A stretch of 64,000 nt of DNA from Flavobacteriales bacterium (lineage in GTDB: Bacteria > Bacteroidota > Bacteroidia > NS11-12g > UBA9320): positions 248,001 to 312,000 of the forward strand of contig JACJZT010000005.1 of the NCBI GenBank assembly GCA_020635455.1, written 5' to 3'. Made by a program: the position numbers and the translations under genes. How positions within the stretch are numbered: position 1 is the first letter of the stretch; each line of letters begins with the position of its first letter. Positions 43,076 to 52,940 of the stretch are shown piece after piece. The notes beneath the pieces were generated by a model. The model was not told where the DNA came from. It did no database searches and worked only from the letters and a program-made list of their open reading frames with translations.

Positions 43076-43642
43076 TTAAGAATCCAGGAAACCCAGAACC
43101 ACTTCTTCGGCTTTTTTAAGAGTGTCTTCCAAAATCTCGTTGACGATGACAATGTCAAAAAAGCGCTCATACTGCAATTCAAAATTTGCTTTATCCACCC
43201 TTTCTTTTAGCATGTGTTCCACTTCGGTATCTCTTTTCTTCAATCTCTCCATCAAAACTTCAACCGATGGGGGCCTGAGAAAAACCGATAATGCCTTATC
43301 TCCGAATTTGTCCTTGATGCTGATACCTCCTTTAACATCCACATCAAAGATGACTGCTTTTCCTAGACTCCAAATCCTTTCTATTTCTGAATTCAAGGTT
43401 CCGTAGAACAGTCCTTTGTATACTTCTTCATATTCAAGAAATTCCCGGCTTTCCAGTTTCTTTCTGAAAGTAGCCTCATCGAGAAAATAATAATCCTTTC
43501 CGTCAACTTCCTGCGGTCTTTTTTTTCTTGTTGTGGCTGAAATGGAAAAAGCCAATCGATCCTGAAGGGTCTTTAATAAATGATTAACAACCGTTGTTTT
43601 GCCCGATCCGGAGGGCGCCGAAAAAATGACAAGCTTTTCCAA
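43076..43642 (-). CDS. gmk: Guanylate kinase
   Basis: A 188-residue guanylate kinase that phosphorylates GMP to GDP. The P-loop APSGSGKTT lies at 9-17, GMP-binding residues in SISATTRKKRPQEVDGKDYY, and the lid/core in EYEEVYKGLFYGTLNSEI and VIFDVDVKGGISIKDKF. Length is typical (about 190). It starts 1 nt after yicC ends, the usual yicC-gmk pairing. Confidence 0.97.
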   Translation of the reverse strand: MEKLVIFSAPSGSGKTTVVNHLLKTLQDRLAFSISATTRKKRPQEVDGKDYYFLDEATFRKKLESREFLEYEEVYKGLFYGTLNSEIERIWSLGKAVIFDVDVKGGISIKDKFGDKALSVFLRPPSVEVLMERLKKRDTEVEHMLKERVDKANFELQYERFFDIVIVNEILEDTLKKAEEVVLGFLDS

Positions 43643-44518
43643 TTATAAAATATTAAGCACCTGTTCTTTTATTTTTTCAAGTTCTTCCTTCATTTTTACC
43701 ACCACTTTCTGAAGTTCGGCATGACCGGCCTTAGCACCCATGGTGTTAATTTCTCTTCCCATTTCCTGCGAAATAAAACTTAGTTTACGACCTCCTGAAT
43801 TTTCATTCATTGATTCCAGAAAATAATTACAATGCGTTTGCAAACGGTTCTTTTCTTCTGTAATATCAAGTTTTTCAAGGTAATACACCAATTCCTGTTC
43901 AAATCGGTTTTTATCAAAACCATCCTTTAAACTCAGCTCATTCAGGTTCTTTAAAAGTTTTGTCTTTGTGCTTTCAAGACGTTCTATTTCATGCTGTTCA
44001 ACTTCCTTCAGTAATTTCAGAATTTGCATACAGTTCGATCGAAGAATATCTCCCAAAACCTTACCTTCCTTATTGCGAAAGGCATCAAATTTTTCAAGAG
44101 CCGCATCAATTGCCGACAAACATGCATTCCAATCCTCATCCTCAATGATCTCATCCTCGTGTTTGATCACTTCAGGCATTTGCATGATGTTAGCCAAAAT
44201 TTCCCCGCTTTCACAACCAAGTTCATCCGAAACGGCTTTCCACTGATTGTAATAGTTTTTTACCAATTCGGAATTTATTTTTCCAACACTTTCATCGTTG
44301 CCTTGATTTTTTTCTAGATTTACGAAAAGAGTAACCGTACCTCTTGCGATCCGGTTTCCGATATGATTTCTCAACTCCATTTCCTTTTCTGAAAAGATCT
44401 TGGGAAGACGCAGATTTAATTCGAGGTACTTTCCGTTCAGAGATTTCACTTCGACCTTAAAGGTAAATTTATCGGATACCGAGTCAGCATTGCCGTAACC
44501 GGTCATGGATCTAAGCAT
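43643..44518 (-). CDS. yicC: YicC family endoribonuclease
   Basis: A 291-residue YicC-family protein, characterised in E. coli as an RNA-degrading enzyme. The diagnostic start MLRSMTGYGNA is followed by VEVKSLNGKYLELNLRLPKI. The C-terminal DUF1732 region holds KNRLQTHCNYFLESMNENSG, GRKLSFISQEMGREINTMGA and KAGHAELQKVVVKMKEELEK. It overlaps the EamA gene by 8 nt and precedes gmk, so the order EamA-yicC-gmk suggests one transcript. Confidence 0.95.
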   Translation of the reverse strand: MLRSMTGYGNADSVSDKFTFKVEVKSLNGKYLELNLRLPKIFSEKEMELRNHIGNRIARGTVTLFVNLEKNQGNDESVGKINSELVKNYYNQWKAVSDELGCESGEILANIMQMPEVIKHEDEIIEDEDWNACLSAIDAALEKFDAFRNKEGKVLGDILRSNCMQILKLLKEVEQHEIERLESTKTKLLKNLNELSLKDGFDKNRFEQELVYYLEKLDITEEKNRLQTHCNYFLESMNENSGGRKLSFISQEMGREINTMGAKAGHAELQKVVVKMKEELEKIKEQVLNIL

Positions 44519-45467
44519 ATTGTTTTCTTGATTTATTCACAAAGTAAACTCCCATAAAAATCAGTAATGCAAAAATAACCTTTTCAAGACTTAGTGACTC
44601 TTTTCCTGCCATAACCGCTATTCCTGTTGCCAATATTGGCTGTAAATAAATATAAGATCCCACCAGAGAAGGAGAAGCATGCTTTAATGCCCAGGCATTT
44701 AACAAATAGGTCATAAAGGTGGTTCCAACAATTACGAAGGCTATCCCGAACCAGATGGGCATTGGAATTGACGAAAAATCGGTTGCCAGGGTTTGCCGGT
44801 AACTGAATGGAATAACCATAATTCCGGCCATGGCGAAGGTGTACGCCGAAACTGTTAGTGGATTGTATTTTCGCATCAAAGGCTTTACCTTAACCAGATA
44901 TACTGCATACAAAATTGCATTTGTTGTAACCAGAATGTCTCCCCAAACCGTTTCTTTGCTGAAATTTAATTTATAGCCCCCAATAAAAAAGATTCCTCCA
45001 AGAGTTGCAATTGCAAGACCGGCCACTCTGATGAATCCGAAATTTTCCTTTAACAGTATACCGGAAAGAATTGCAGTGAAAATTGGTGTAAACATCATTA
45101 AAACTGCCCCGTTGATCCGATGGGTGTAACTGAGTCCTTTAAAGAAAAGCAACATATTGAAAAGCGATCCGAACAGTGCGCAAATAAAGGCCAGTTTCAG
45201 ATCGCGGCGATCGGTAATAAATTGACGAATGTACAACAGATGAAGGATTCCGAACAAAACTGCCGTAATGATTATTCTCATTGCCACGAAAGTTTCAGAC
45301 TGCAACCAGCCGGGCATAATTTCTTTGGCGATCGTAAAGGTGGCTCCATACAATGCGGCTACAGCAAAAAGTGCCAGGTGAACCAATAAAGTTGTATTTT
45401 TCAGAGCGGCAAAATTAACTAAACGATCCTTTATTCGTTCAGGATTCCGAAGCTTTATTATGGCCAC
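44511..45467 (-). CDS. EamA/DMT family transporter
   Basis: A 318-residue drug/metabolite transporter with about ten membrane helices in two EamA repeats (LFAVAALYGATFTIAKEIMP at the first; FGIAFVIVGTTFMTYLLNAW, LVGSYIYLQPILATGIAVMA in the second). The substrate is not decidable. The annotated start overlaps the antiporter gene by 29 nt, which is long; a later non-ATG start is possible, as no other Met occurs before helix 1. Confidence 0.88.
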   Translation of the reverse strand: MAIIKLRNPERIKDRLVNFAALKNTTLLVHLALFAVAALYGATFTIAKEIMPGWLQSETFVAMRIIITAVLFGILHLLYIRQFITDRRDLKLAFICALFGSLFNMLLFFKGLSYTHRINGAVLMMFTPIFTAILSGILLKENFGFIRVAGLAIATLGGIFFIGGYKLNFSKETVWGDILVTTNAILYAVYLVKVKPLMRKYNPLTVSAYTFAMAGIMVIPFSYRQTLATDFSSIPMPIWFGIAFVIVGTTFMTYLLNAWALKHASPSLVGSYIYLQPILATGIAVMAGKESLSLEKVIFALLIFMGVYFVNKSRKQYA

Positions 45468-46695
45468 TTATGGCTTTAATAAACCTGCCTATCGTAAAAC
45501 CCTGGACCAGAATAGAAAACATTACCACAATAAAGGTCATGGCCACGAAAATATTTTTATAGGGTTCATTCGGTAAGGAAAGGGCAAGGGCAATAGAAAT
45601 TCCCCCTCTTAATCCACCCCAGGTCATGATCTCAAGAGTGCGGTTGTCAAGATCGTTCCTGAATCTGAAAAGCATGGCAGGGATCCATAAAGAAACGTAT
45701 CTTGAAAGGATCAGGGCGATCGCAGCGATCAAACCGATCACAAAATGTTCCGGTTTAAAATCGACAATTATGATCTCCAAACCGATCAGCATGAACAAGA
45801 GTGCGTTCAGGATCTCATCGGTAGATTCCCAGAATTTTTCGAGGTAATCCCTGGTTTGGTCCGACATGGCTTCGGCCCTGCTTTTATTTCCGGTATACAA
45901 ACCTGCAATAACCATCGCCAGAGGACCTGATATATGAAGAATGTTACACAGTGAATAGCCTCCCATCACCATGGCAAGCGATATCATTATTTCCGTTTGA
46001 AAATGGTCAACCGATTTCATCAACCTGAAACCTATATAACCAATGACCAAACCGGCCACTATACCGCCAAGTGCCTCATGCAAAAAAACTTCCGAAACGG
46101 AAATAAAGGACAGGTTTTCGGTACCTTTATTCAAGACCTGAAGTAAGGTTGCAAACACCACTACGCCAATCCCATCGTTGAAAAGAGATTCACCCGTGAT
46201 CTTAATTTGAATGGACCTGGATAAATTGGCCTTTTTTAATATTCCCAAAACGGCAATTGGATCAGTAGGCGAGATCAGTGCACCGAATAAAAGGCAGGCC
46301 AGATATGGAAAATGGATATCAAATGCATGAAAAATATAATACACCAATGTACCCATCAGAAAAGTAGAAATGACCGTGCCAAGGGTAGCAAAACTGAGAA
46401 TACTTTTTGCTGATGACCTGATTTCACTGACTTTTACATGCAGGGAGCCGGCGAATAGCAAAAAACAAAGTAAAATTCCAAGTATGAATTCCGAGAAATC
46501 AATAACCTGTAATTCACGTTTTACCGTTTCGGTAAAAGAAATTGAAAAATAACCTGAAACGATCAAAGCCAGCGATGCCACTGTACCAAGCATCATTAAA
46601 GCAATGCCGGAAGGCATTTTAATAAAACGTATGTTTATATATGAAAATATGGCAGCCAGAGAAATTAAAGCCGAAAAAAGAAAAAACAACTGCAT
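45439..46695 (-). CDS. Cation:proton antiporter (CPA1/NhaP type)
   Basis: A 418-residue membrane antiporter with about 12 helices. The ion-binding core ALISPTDPIAVLGILKKANL and the paired ESLFNDGIGVVVFATLLQVL, each with acidic residues, identify the CPA1 group. MTWGGLRGGISIALALSLP is the second conserved signature. It probably exchanges Na+ or K+ for protons in the inner membrane. There is no C-terminal regulatory domain. It lies upstream of the EamA gene. Confidence 0.93.
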   Translation of the reverse strand: MQLFFLFSALISLAAIFSYINIRFIKMPSGIALMMLGTVASLALIVSGYFSISFTETVKRELQVIDFSEFILGILLCFLLFAGSLHVKVSEIRSSAKSILSFATLGTVISTFLMGTLVYYIFHAFDIHFPYLACLLFGALISPTDPIAVLGILKKANLSRSIQIKITGESLFNDGIGVVVFATLLQVLNKGTENLSFISVSEVFLHEALGGIVAGLVIGYIGFRLMKSVDHFQTEIMISLAMVMGGYSLCNILHISGPLAMVIAGLYTGNKSRAEAMSDQTRDYLEKFWESTDEILNALLFMLIGLEIIIVDFKPEHFVIGLIAAIALILSRYVSLWIPAMLFRFRNDLDNRTLEIMTWGGLRGGISIALALSLPNEPYKNIFVAMTFIVVMFSILVQGFTIGRFIKAISGHNKASES

Positions 46696-46751
46696 TTAGG
46701 ATTCGGGAATGTTAATTAAAGGTAAAACTTAATTTTAAGATGCTTGAATAA

Positions 46752-47561
46752 TTAATTTCGATGGTGTACAACACGTTGGGGGAAAGGAATTGTAACCTTG
46801 TTCTTCTTAAAAGATTCATAAATGTTAACCCGGATCTCACTTTTAATGTTCTCTACCCTGAAGACTTCTTCGGACCAGAAAAAAACAGAAAAATTAAGAG
46901 AGGAATCACCGTAATCTTCGAACCTTACAAAAGGTTGAGGCTGATTTTTGACCACCGGATGTTTTTGTGTCTCTTCTTTTAAGATCTTCATAACCAAAGT
47001 CACATCTGAAGAGTAATCAACACCTACCTTTATTTCGAACCTGGAATTTACGTTGCTGTGCGTCCAGTTGATCAAACGGTTGGAAGTAAGTTCGCTGTTG
47101 GGTAAAATGATGTATTTATCATCCCGGGTCAAAACTGTAGTGGTCCTTAAATTAATTTCCTGCACTTTGCAAACCAGATTGTCTACTTCAATTATGTCGT
47201 ACACCTTTATGGGTGCATTGATCAAAAGAATAATTCCGGAAACAAAATCGCTGAAAAGATTTTGAAGACCCAGTCCAATTCCTACCAATAAAGCAGCCGA
47301 ACCGGCAAGGATCACGGAAAGGTTTAGCCCGAGAATTTGCAGTCCGATAAAAACAGAAAGAACCAGAATAAAATATTTGATCAGGTTGTATACGGCATAC
47401 TTTTTGGCAACATCAATTTTTACGGCCTTATTGATCGTTTTACGGATCACCTGCAAGATAAAGGCAACGATCAGAATGAAAATGATCAGGGAAATAACAG
47501 AAGACAACCTAAGGTCGAATTGTCCTACATTAAATATGGATTTGTTTAAAAATTCATTCAT
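46752..47561 (-). CDS. MscS-type mechanosensitive channel, small
   Basis: A 269-residue MscS-family channel. Three membrane helices (VISLIIFILIVAFILQVI, YFILVLSVFIGLQILGL, and the pore helix VILAGSAALLVGIGLGLQNL) lead into the beta domain (YDIIEVDNLVCKVQEINLRT, IILPNSELTSNRLINWTHSN). It opens under membrane tension and protects against osmotic down-shock. It is preceded by its own candidate -7 box inside the 3' end of the permease gene. Confidence 0.92.
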   Translation of the reverse strand: MNEFLNKSIFNVGQFDLRLSSVISLIIFILIVAFILQVIRKTINKAVKIDVAKKYAVYNLIKYFILVLSVFIGLQILGLNLSVILAGSAALLVGIGLGLQNLFSDFVSGIILLINAPIKVYDIIEVDNLVCKVQEINLRTTTVLTRDDKYIILPNSELTSNRLINWTHSNVNSRFEIKVGVDYSSDVTLVMKILKEETQKHPVVKNQPQPFVRFEDYGDSSLNFSVFFWSEEVFRVENIKSEIRVNIYESFKKNKVTIPFPQRVVHHRN

Positions 47562-47585
47562 TCCTGTATGCTTATATCATAATTT

Positions 47586-47593
47586 CAAATCTA
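47586..47593 (-). promoter_or_regulatory. Candidate -7 box for the small MscS gene
   Basis: Minus strand TAGATTTG matches TAnnTTTG and overlaps the last codons of the APC permease gene, 25 nt before the start at 47561. Confidence 0.4.
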
Positions 47594-49333
47594 CATAATC
47601 AATCGAACACCACCCAATTCGGAAACCCTGTAAGAAAATTTGTCACCGGGAGAACCAATAAACATAAAGTTTTTCGGGATCCCCCATTCTCTTGAAAGTT
47701 CATCGATCAATTCGGGTCCGAAAAAGCCAATTATTTCAACAAATTCTATATCAATGGCAGGATAGGCTCTGTCGAGTACCTCAATATCGTGAATGAGTTG
47801 TTCATTTTCATGCTCAGGTTGCTTTACGTTAACGATCTTAAGTTTTTTAGTGGTTTCATTGTCTTCAACATACTGCATCACTTTATTGAGAATGGCAACG
47901 TCATCCCCTTTGGTAAAAAAAACAAACTCCTGGGAATTGATTTTTGTGTGAAGTCGATTGAGGTGGTAATTGCTCATAACCACCATTTTTCTCAAAGGCT
48001 TATAAAGGTATTCGAGAATATCGATCAGGAACCTGACTAAAAATGCCCTGTTTAACATGATGATCACGAAGGCGACCGCCGGTAAAAAATACTTAATAAA
48101 GGTATAAAAAGATTCAAGATTTAAACGAATGTTTCCATAAAAAGCAATGGATACAAACATTATGGCCATCAATACGATCATGCCTTTGGCCCTTACCGGT
48201 CGGGGAAGCTTTTTTCTTTTATACTTCAGCATCAGATTCCCGATACCGAAAAGTCCCATTACGGCAAGAAATGAAAAGGTATAAACACCGGCCAAAGATG
48301 GCAAATCTCCCTCGGTAACAAACAGCACGGAAACGCATAAAATTAAAAAAGTAATAACGATCCTGTAATTCGACCCTCTTTTATTCTTCTTTAAAAAATA
48401 ATTGGGAAGGATACGATCCAAGGTAATGCGCTCCAATAAACCCGAAACGCCAACAAAGGAAGTTAAAACAGCACCACACAAAACCAAAACAGCATCTATT
48501 GAAACCAGATAGGCAAGCCAGGTACCACCGGTTGTATTTCCCAAGAAGGCGAGCAGCGATTCCCGGTGTTCGCCAACCACAGCAATAGGAACGATACAAA
48601 TCAGCAGAAATGCGAGAACAGGATTAAAAAAACTCACCACAGCCCACATGTTCCTCAAGGTTTTTGGAAACACCCCATGCTCCTGTTCTTCCACAAAATT
48701 GGCAGAACTTTCGAATCCTGAAATTCCCAGCATGGCTGCTGCAAAACCAAAAAACAAAGCCTTATAAATATTGCCTCCGCTTATGGGCAAATGCCAATTG
48801 AGATGAAAAATATCCAGGCCATTTTGAAACAAATAATAAATAGCCGACAAAACCAAAAGACTCAGGGTTATCAGATGGACTATGAAAATAATAACGGCTA
48901 CCAGAGCCGACTCACCTATTCCCAGAATTGCCAGACCGGTGAAAGCCAGTAACACAACAATGGTAGCAATGGTTACATTAAGTCCGTGTGCCATTCCATG
49001 AAGATAGTGCATCCCTTCTGAGGCTGAAATAACTGCAGTGGCCATGTATGACAGAACCGTAAGACTCGCTGCAATTGATGCAAGTCTTTTTGTAGACGTA
49101 TTCAGCAATACATTGTATGCACCTCCGTTAAGGGGAATGGCACCTACAACTTCACCGTAAATTCGCTTGAACATATAAAGTACCATAGCAACGATAAGTA
49201 GTGAGATCCAGGCAAATTGTCCGGCATAAACAATGGTCAATGCCGATACATACAGGCACGAAGAGCTTATATCATTACCACAAATTGCCGTAGCCTGCAG
49301 TTCATTTAATTTTTTATGTACAATGTTAGACAT
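47591..49333 (-). CDS. APC superfamily amino acid permease
   Basis: A 580-residue permease with about 12 membrane helices. APC signatures include the early AICGNDISSSCLYVSALTIV and GEVVGAIPLNGGAYNVLLNT, then GFAAAMLGISGFESSANFVE. The C-terminal 150 residues (from DILEYLYKPLRKM) are soluble and resemble a regulatory extension; it includes FVFFTKGDDVAILNKVMQYV. Substrate unknown. It starts 2 nt after the larger MscS gene, so the two are co-transcribed. Confidence 0.88.
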   Translation of the reverse strand: MSNIVHKKLNELQATAICGNDISSSCLYVSALTIVYAGQFAWISLLIVAMVLYMFKRIYGEVVGAIPLNGGAYNVLLNTSTKRLASIAASLTVLSYMATAVISASEGMHYLHGMAHGLNVTIATIVVLLAFTGLAILGIGESALVAVIIFIVHLITLSLLVLSAIYYLFQNGLDIFHLNWHLPISGGNIYKALFFGFAAAMLGISGFESSANFVEEQEHGVFPKTLRNMWAVVSFFNPVLAFLLICIVPIAVVGEHRESLLAFLGNTTGGTWLAYLVSIDAVLVLCGAVLTSFVGVSGLLERITLDRILPNYFLKKNKRGSNYRIVITFLILCVSVLFVTEGDLPSLAGVYTFSFLAVMGLFGIGNLMLKYKRKKLPRPVRAKGMIVLMAIMFVSIAFYGNIRLNLESFYTFIKYFLPAVAFVIIMLNRAFLVRFLIDILEYLYKPLRKMVVMSNYHLNRLHTKINSQEFVFFTKGDDVAILNKVMQYVEDNETTKKLKIVNVKQPEHENEQLIHDIEVLDRAYPAIDIEFVEIIGFFGPELIDELSREWGIPKNFMFIGSPGDKFSYRVSELGGVRLIM

Positions 49334-49335
49334 TC

Positions 49336-51186
49336 TTATGTATTCGTATTTTTTTTCTTCCTGGTTTTGGGGACCGTCGTTTCATTTCCATCTCTCCATG
49401 ATGAATAATGTGGTGACATTATTTCAATATTCCTTTGGTTAAATGAATCCTGAATATTTTGATGAAGATCGGAGTAAATAACAGCTTGTTTGCTTGCCAT
49501 TCGGGTAAAGGCATTGATCTGATACGATACATAAAAATCATCCAGACTGGTTTGCATAACAAAGGGTTCCGGCTCTGCAAGAACATCACCGGTTTTAAGG
49601 GCGGCTTCTATCAGTGCTTCATGAACCTCCTTCCAGGGAACATCATAACCAATGGTGACCGTGCTGTGAACGATCAGCCCACTGGTGGCAGCCTCGGCAC
49701 TGTAATTGGTTGTGTGACTGGTCATAACCGATGAGTTTGGTATCGATATGATCTCATTTTTTATGGTTCTGATACGGGTTACCAACAATGTTTTTTCAAC
49801 AACATCACCAATAACTTCGCCGATCTTTACCCTGTCACCAAGCTTAAAAAGACGCATGTAAGTAAGCACGAGACCGGCAACCACGTTCGACAAGGATCCT
49901 GCTGAACCAAAGGTAAACAAGAAACCCAAAAACACTGAAACTCCCTGAAAAACAGGTGAATTACTTCCGGGCAAATATGGGAAGATCACGGTTACCATAA
50001 AGGCGAATACCAGAACCCGAATGATTTGATACGTTGGATTTGCCCAATCAGAATAAAAACCTTTAATGTGAAGTGTCCCGCGTTCAAGTTGAGCCTTAAA
50101 GAAACGAAGGGCATTAAAGATGTATCTGAAAACAACGATTATGATGAGAACGGTAAATAAATTTGGCAGATAATTCCAGAAGGCAATTCCAATTTTTTTG
50201 ATCGGATTAAGTATATAACCGAATAATAGCTGGGCCAGGTCTTTGGTCCAGGGAAACAGACCAAACAATAAGGGCAAGGCAATATAAATAATGAGAATGG
50301 TAATAAACCATTTTAGCAGATCAAGCACAGAGATGATCAGATTGACCTGAGAAGTAGGGTCAAGAATGGTTGAATTCCGGAATTTGAAACCCTTGAACCG
50401 AACTCCTTTCTGTAGTCTTACTTGAATGACCAGGTTCCCGTACCATCTTCGAATGAAATAGATCAGCCCAATGGATATCAAGGCGATCAAAATTGCAATT
50501 GCTATGTTTTTTAAAAGGTTCCCAAAGCCGGTTTCTTTTTTATAATACTTTATGGCCTTATTGATCCTTGCTGCATATAATGCAGCAAGTTCCGAAGTGT
50601 TTGAATTGTTCCACAAGGCATCGATTTCCAGTACACTCATGATAACTTTATTTCGGAACAAGATGTTGGTGCCGCTCTCAGTATCCCGGATAATCACGGT
50701 ATCTTCATCTGAAATAAAATCCGGCAATATGGATGTAATGTGTTGGTGGATGAGATCCGCTCTTTCTTTTGCAGATAAGCTCCCAATGCCGTTGTATAGC
50801 AACATTAGGGTGTCCCCAAAAAATCCCATTACAGGATAGGCCAATGCGGTAATTTTAAGTGAATCGATCTTTAGTCTGCGTTCCAATAAACGCAAACTGT
50901 CTCTGCTTTTCAGTTTGTTCAACTGAAAAAGTAACTTTTCTTTTTCAAGGTTATCCGAGGTATTTAACGACTGCAACCTTTCGTTAAGGCTGGCCATTTT
51001 TATTGAATCCTGACTTCTGAGAAGCTCAATCTCAGCAATTTTTCTGGAAAAACCTTTTACAATGCTTTCATTCAGTGAGTCGTTAGCATTGGTTAATGTA
51101 TCTGACTGACCCAGGACCGGGGTCATGGATAAAATGAGAAAAAAAACTAAAGTTAATAATCTTATCTGCCTGTACATCGCAACCAA
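49336..51186 (-). CDS. Large MscS-family mechanosensitive channel
   Basis: A 616-residue channel. A signal sequence (1-26) precedes a periplasmic coiled-coil-like stretch (residues about 40-120; KIAEIELLRSQDSIKMASLN, KEKLLFQLNKLKSRD). Five or so membrane helices follow in the 215-425 part (NIAIAILIALISIGLIYFI, WFITILIIYIALPLLFGLF, LFTVLIIIVVFRYIFNAL), then the MscS pore and beta domains (FGSAGSLSNVVAGLVLTYMR, GDRVKIGEVIGDVVEKTLLV, SIPNSSVMTSHTTNYS). It resembles the extended MscK/YnaI-type in having an N-terminal addition. It begins 1 nt after the outer-membrane protein gene. Confidence 0.9.
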   Translation of the reverse strand: MVAMYRQIRLLTLVFFLILSMTPVLGQSDTLTNANDSLNESIVKGFSRKIAEIELLRSQDSIKMASLNERLQSLNTSDNLEKEKLLFQLNKLKSRDSLRLLERRLKIDSLKITALAYPVMGFFGDTLMLLYNGIGSLSAKERADLIHQHITSILPDFISDEDTVIIRDTESGTNILFRNKVIMSVLEIDALWNNSNTSELAALYAARINKAIKYYKKETGFGNLLKNIAIAILIALISIGLIYFIRRWYGNLVIQVRLQKGVRFKGFKFRNSTILDPTSQVNLIISVLDLLKWFITILIIYIALPLLFGLFPWTKDLAQLLFGYILNPIKKIGIAFWNYLPNLFTVLIIIVVFRYIFNALRFFKAQLERGTLHIKGFYSDWANPTYQIIRVLVFAFMVTVIFPYLPGSNSPVFQGVSVFLGFLFTFGSAGSLSNVVAGLVLTYMRLFKLGDRVKIGEVIGDVVEKTLLVTRIRTIKNEIISIPNSSVMTSHTTNYSAEAATSGLIVHSTVTIGYDVPWKEVHEALIEAALKTGDVLAEPEPFVMQTSLDDFYVSYQINAFTRMASKQAVIYSDLHQNIQDSFNQRNIEIMSPHYSSWRDGNETTVPKTRKKKNTNT

Positions 51187-51187
51187 T

Positions 51188-52009
51188 TTAATTTTTTACT
51201 CTGTAACTCACTCCAATACTGATAAAGCCATCTTGGTCCGACTTGTTTATACCTTTACCACCATAAAGATCGAACTGCATATCGGGGTTAACAAGATATG
51301 CCACACCTGCGTCCCAGCGGTTTTGAAAATCCTTGTTTTTAAGCATTCCGTAATTTTCGATGAAAACCGACCAGGAGTTGTTTAGGTTTATTCCCATGTT
51401 GCATACGTATTGGTACAGGGGTATTATGCTATTTCCGTCAAAATCGATCCCTAAATTGACATTCAAATTTAGCTTTTTGCTGAAGTTATTTGTCAACATA
51501 AAGAGAATCTTGGCAGATAGCTGATCCTGAGTAAAATCTCCTGAACTATTGGGAGTTCTAAACATTACCATCGTTCCAATCGAAGGTTTTGAACCCGTTT
51601 CAGTTAAAAGGTTAATTCTCAATCCGGCCATCATGTTCTGAAACCCCTTTAGAATTTCGGAACTGTCCATAATTTGCCGATCCATTTTATTGTATTCGGC
51701 AAGAGCATTGAGACTAAGCCTTTCAGTCAATCCAAATTTAAGGAAAACACCTGTTAATCCGGCGGTTCCTTTAAGATCATTCTTTCGGTTCTTAAACCAT
51801 TGGTGGTCGTAACCGGCTTGTACCTGAAAAATTCCCTTTCCGGCTGTGTTGGGACTGTATGCCTGTCCCGGGCGATCGGAAACAATGGTTTCCGGGATCT
51901 GTGGATAGACCTTAAAAAAAATCATTAAAAAACATACAATAAGGAAATACTTCGGTATGGATTCTGGGCCGGAAATTATGTGCTTATATAATCCGGCTTC
52001 TCTACTCAT
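51188..52009 (-). CDS. Outer-membrane transporter-like protein (MetA-phenol-degradation type)
   Basis: A 273-residue protein with a hydrophobic segment near residues 20-36 (YFLIVCFLMIFFKVYPQ) and beta-rich repeats ending in aromatic residues (FQVQAGYDHQWFKNRKND, GVFLKFGLTERLSLNALAEY, GINLNNSWSVFIENYG, FISIGVSYRVKN). The motif SDRPGQAYSPNTAGKGIFQV matches the phenol_MetA_deg outer-membrane group. Its substrate is unknown. It heads a run of genes down to the APC permease with 1-2 nt gaps. Confidence 0.68.
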   Translation of the reverse strand: MSREAGLYKHIISGPESIPKYFLIVCFLMIFFKVYPQIPETIVSDRPGQAYSPNTAGKGIFQVQAGYDHQWFKNRKNDLKGTAGLTGVFLKFGLTERLSLNALAEYNKMDRQIMDSSEILKGFQNMMAGLRINLLTETGSKPSIGTMVMFRTPNSSGDFTQDQLSAKILFMLTNNFSKKLNLNVNLGIDFDGNSIIPLYQYVCNMGINLNNSWSVFIENYGMLKNKDFQNRWDAGVAYLVNPDMQFDLYGGKGINKSDQDGFISIGVSYRVKN

Positions 52010-52378
52010 GGTTCAGTCCTGTATTCCTCAAGCTTTAATGGACTTACAAACCTAATGTTTTTAATTTTTTAAGCCTAAAATAATGCGAAAAACTTAAGAA
52101 AGGGGTTCCACCGAAAATCGGTTTCCTCGATTAATGCGATAATCAACCTTCAAAATTTTGACAATCTTTATCATGGCGATTTAGGCAGAGGTACCAAAAA
52201 CCTATTCTTTAGCCTGAATTTGATGCTACATTACTGACCTGACCGGATCAGAAAACAGATCAAAAACAACAGGTTTTTAAGGCAAGTCCCATTTTAATTG
52301 ACAAACGCGTTGTTTGCAGGGTACGAATTCGCCATTACACTTGCAAGAAGATCTAAGCCTCAAAATTCGGAAAATACT
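52010..52378. other. Intergenic region with a promoter box
   Basis: The 369 bases hold a minus-strand -7 match TAGGTTTG at 52047-52054 for the outer-membrane gene, about 38 nt before its start. I see no other gene, repeat or strong hairpin in it. Confidence 0.5.
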
Positions 52379-52939
52379 TTATTTAAAATTTGCCGAAACG
52401 GTAATATCGATGGTCTTGGCAAGATTGGTAGAAGCCTTTCCTTTGCTGAAGGAAATTTTATAATCGGCGAGTGTGAGTTTCATTTTTGTAACAATGCTAA
52501 CCAGCCCGTACTTTATGGTTATAACTCCCTTCTCACTTACATTCCTGCTTACATCCTTAATGGTCAAACGTCCATTCACCAGGGCATTATAGCTACCGTT
52601 TTTGCTAAAATCAATTTCCTTTAAATTCGCGATAACACCTGTAAATTTTGATTTGGGGAATTTTTTTGTGTTGAGAAAATCTTTGCTGTTAAAATGCTTT
52701 TGCATAAGAGGTAATGCAAACTCAAAGCTTTGCATGGGAACTGAAAAAACAACCTCTCCGGTAATTGGTTCAAGAGTAGCAATTGCCTTATAATTATCGG
52801 CTGAAATGTCTTCCAGAGCAGTGTGTGAAAAAAAATTGATATGAACATCCCTGCTGATCAATTTAGCACCCGGTATTCTAAATGAGCTCAGGGTAATGAC
52901 CGAAAGCAGTATTAAATAAGGTATTAATTTATACTTCAT
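52379..52939 (-). CDS. YceI family protein
   Basis: A 186-residue lipocalin-fold YceI protein with signal-like N-terminus (IPYLILLSVITLSSFRIPG). Family landmarks are INFFSHTALEDISADNYKAI, FPKSKFTGVIANLKEIDF and GRLTIKDVSRNVSEKGVI. Members bind long-chain isoprenoid or lipid in the periplasm. It lies 1 nt after the OB-fold gene, so they are likely co-transcribed. Confidence 0.9.
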   Translation of the reverse strand: MKYKLIPYLILLSVITLSSFRIPGAKLISRDVHINFFSHTALEDISADNYKAIATLEPITGEVVFSVPMQSFEFALPLMQKHFNSKDFLNTKKFPKSKFTGVIANLKEIDFSKNGSYNALVNGRLTIKDVSRNVSEKGVITIKYGLVSIVTKMKLTLADYKISFSKGKASTNLAKTIDITVSANFK

Positions 52940-52940
52940 T

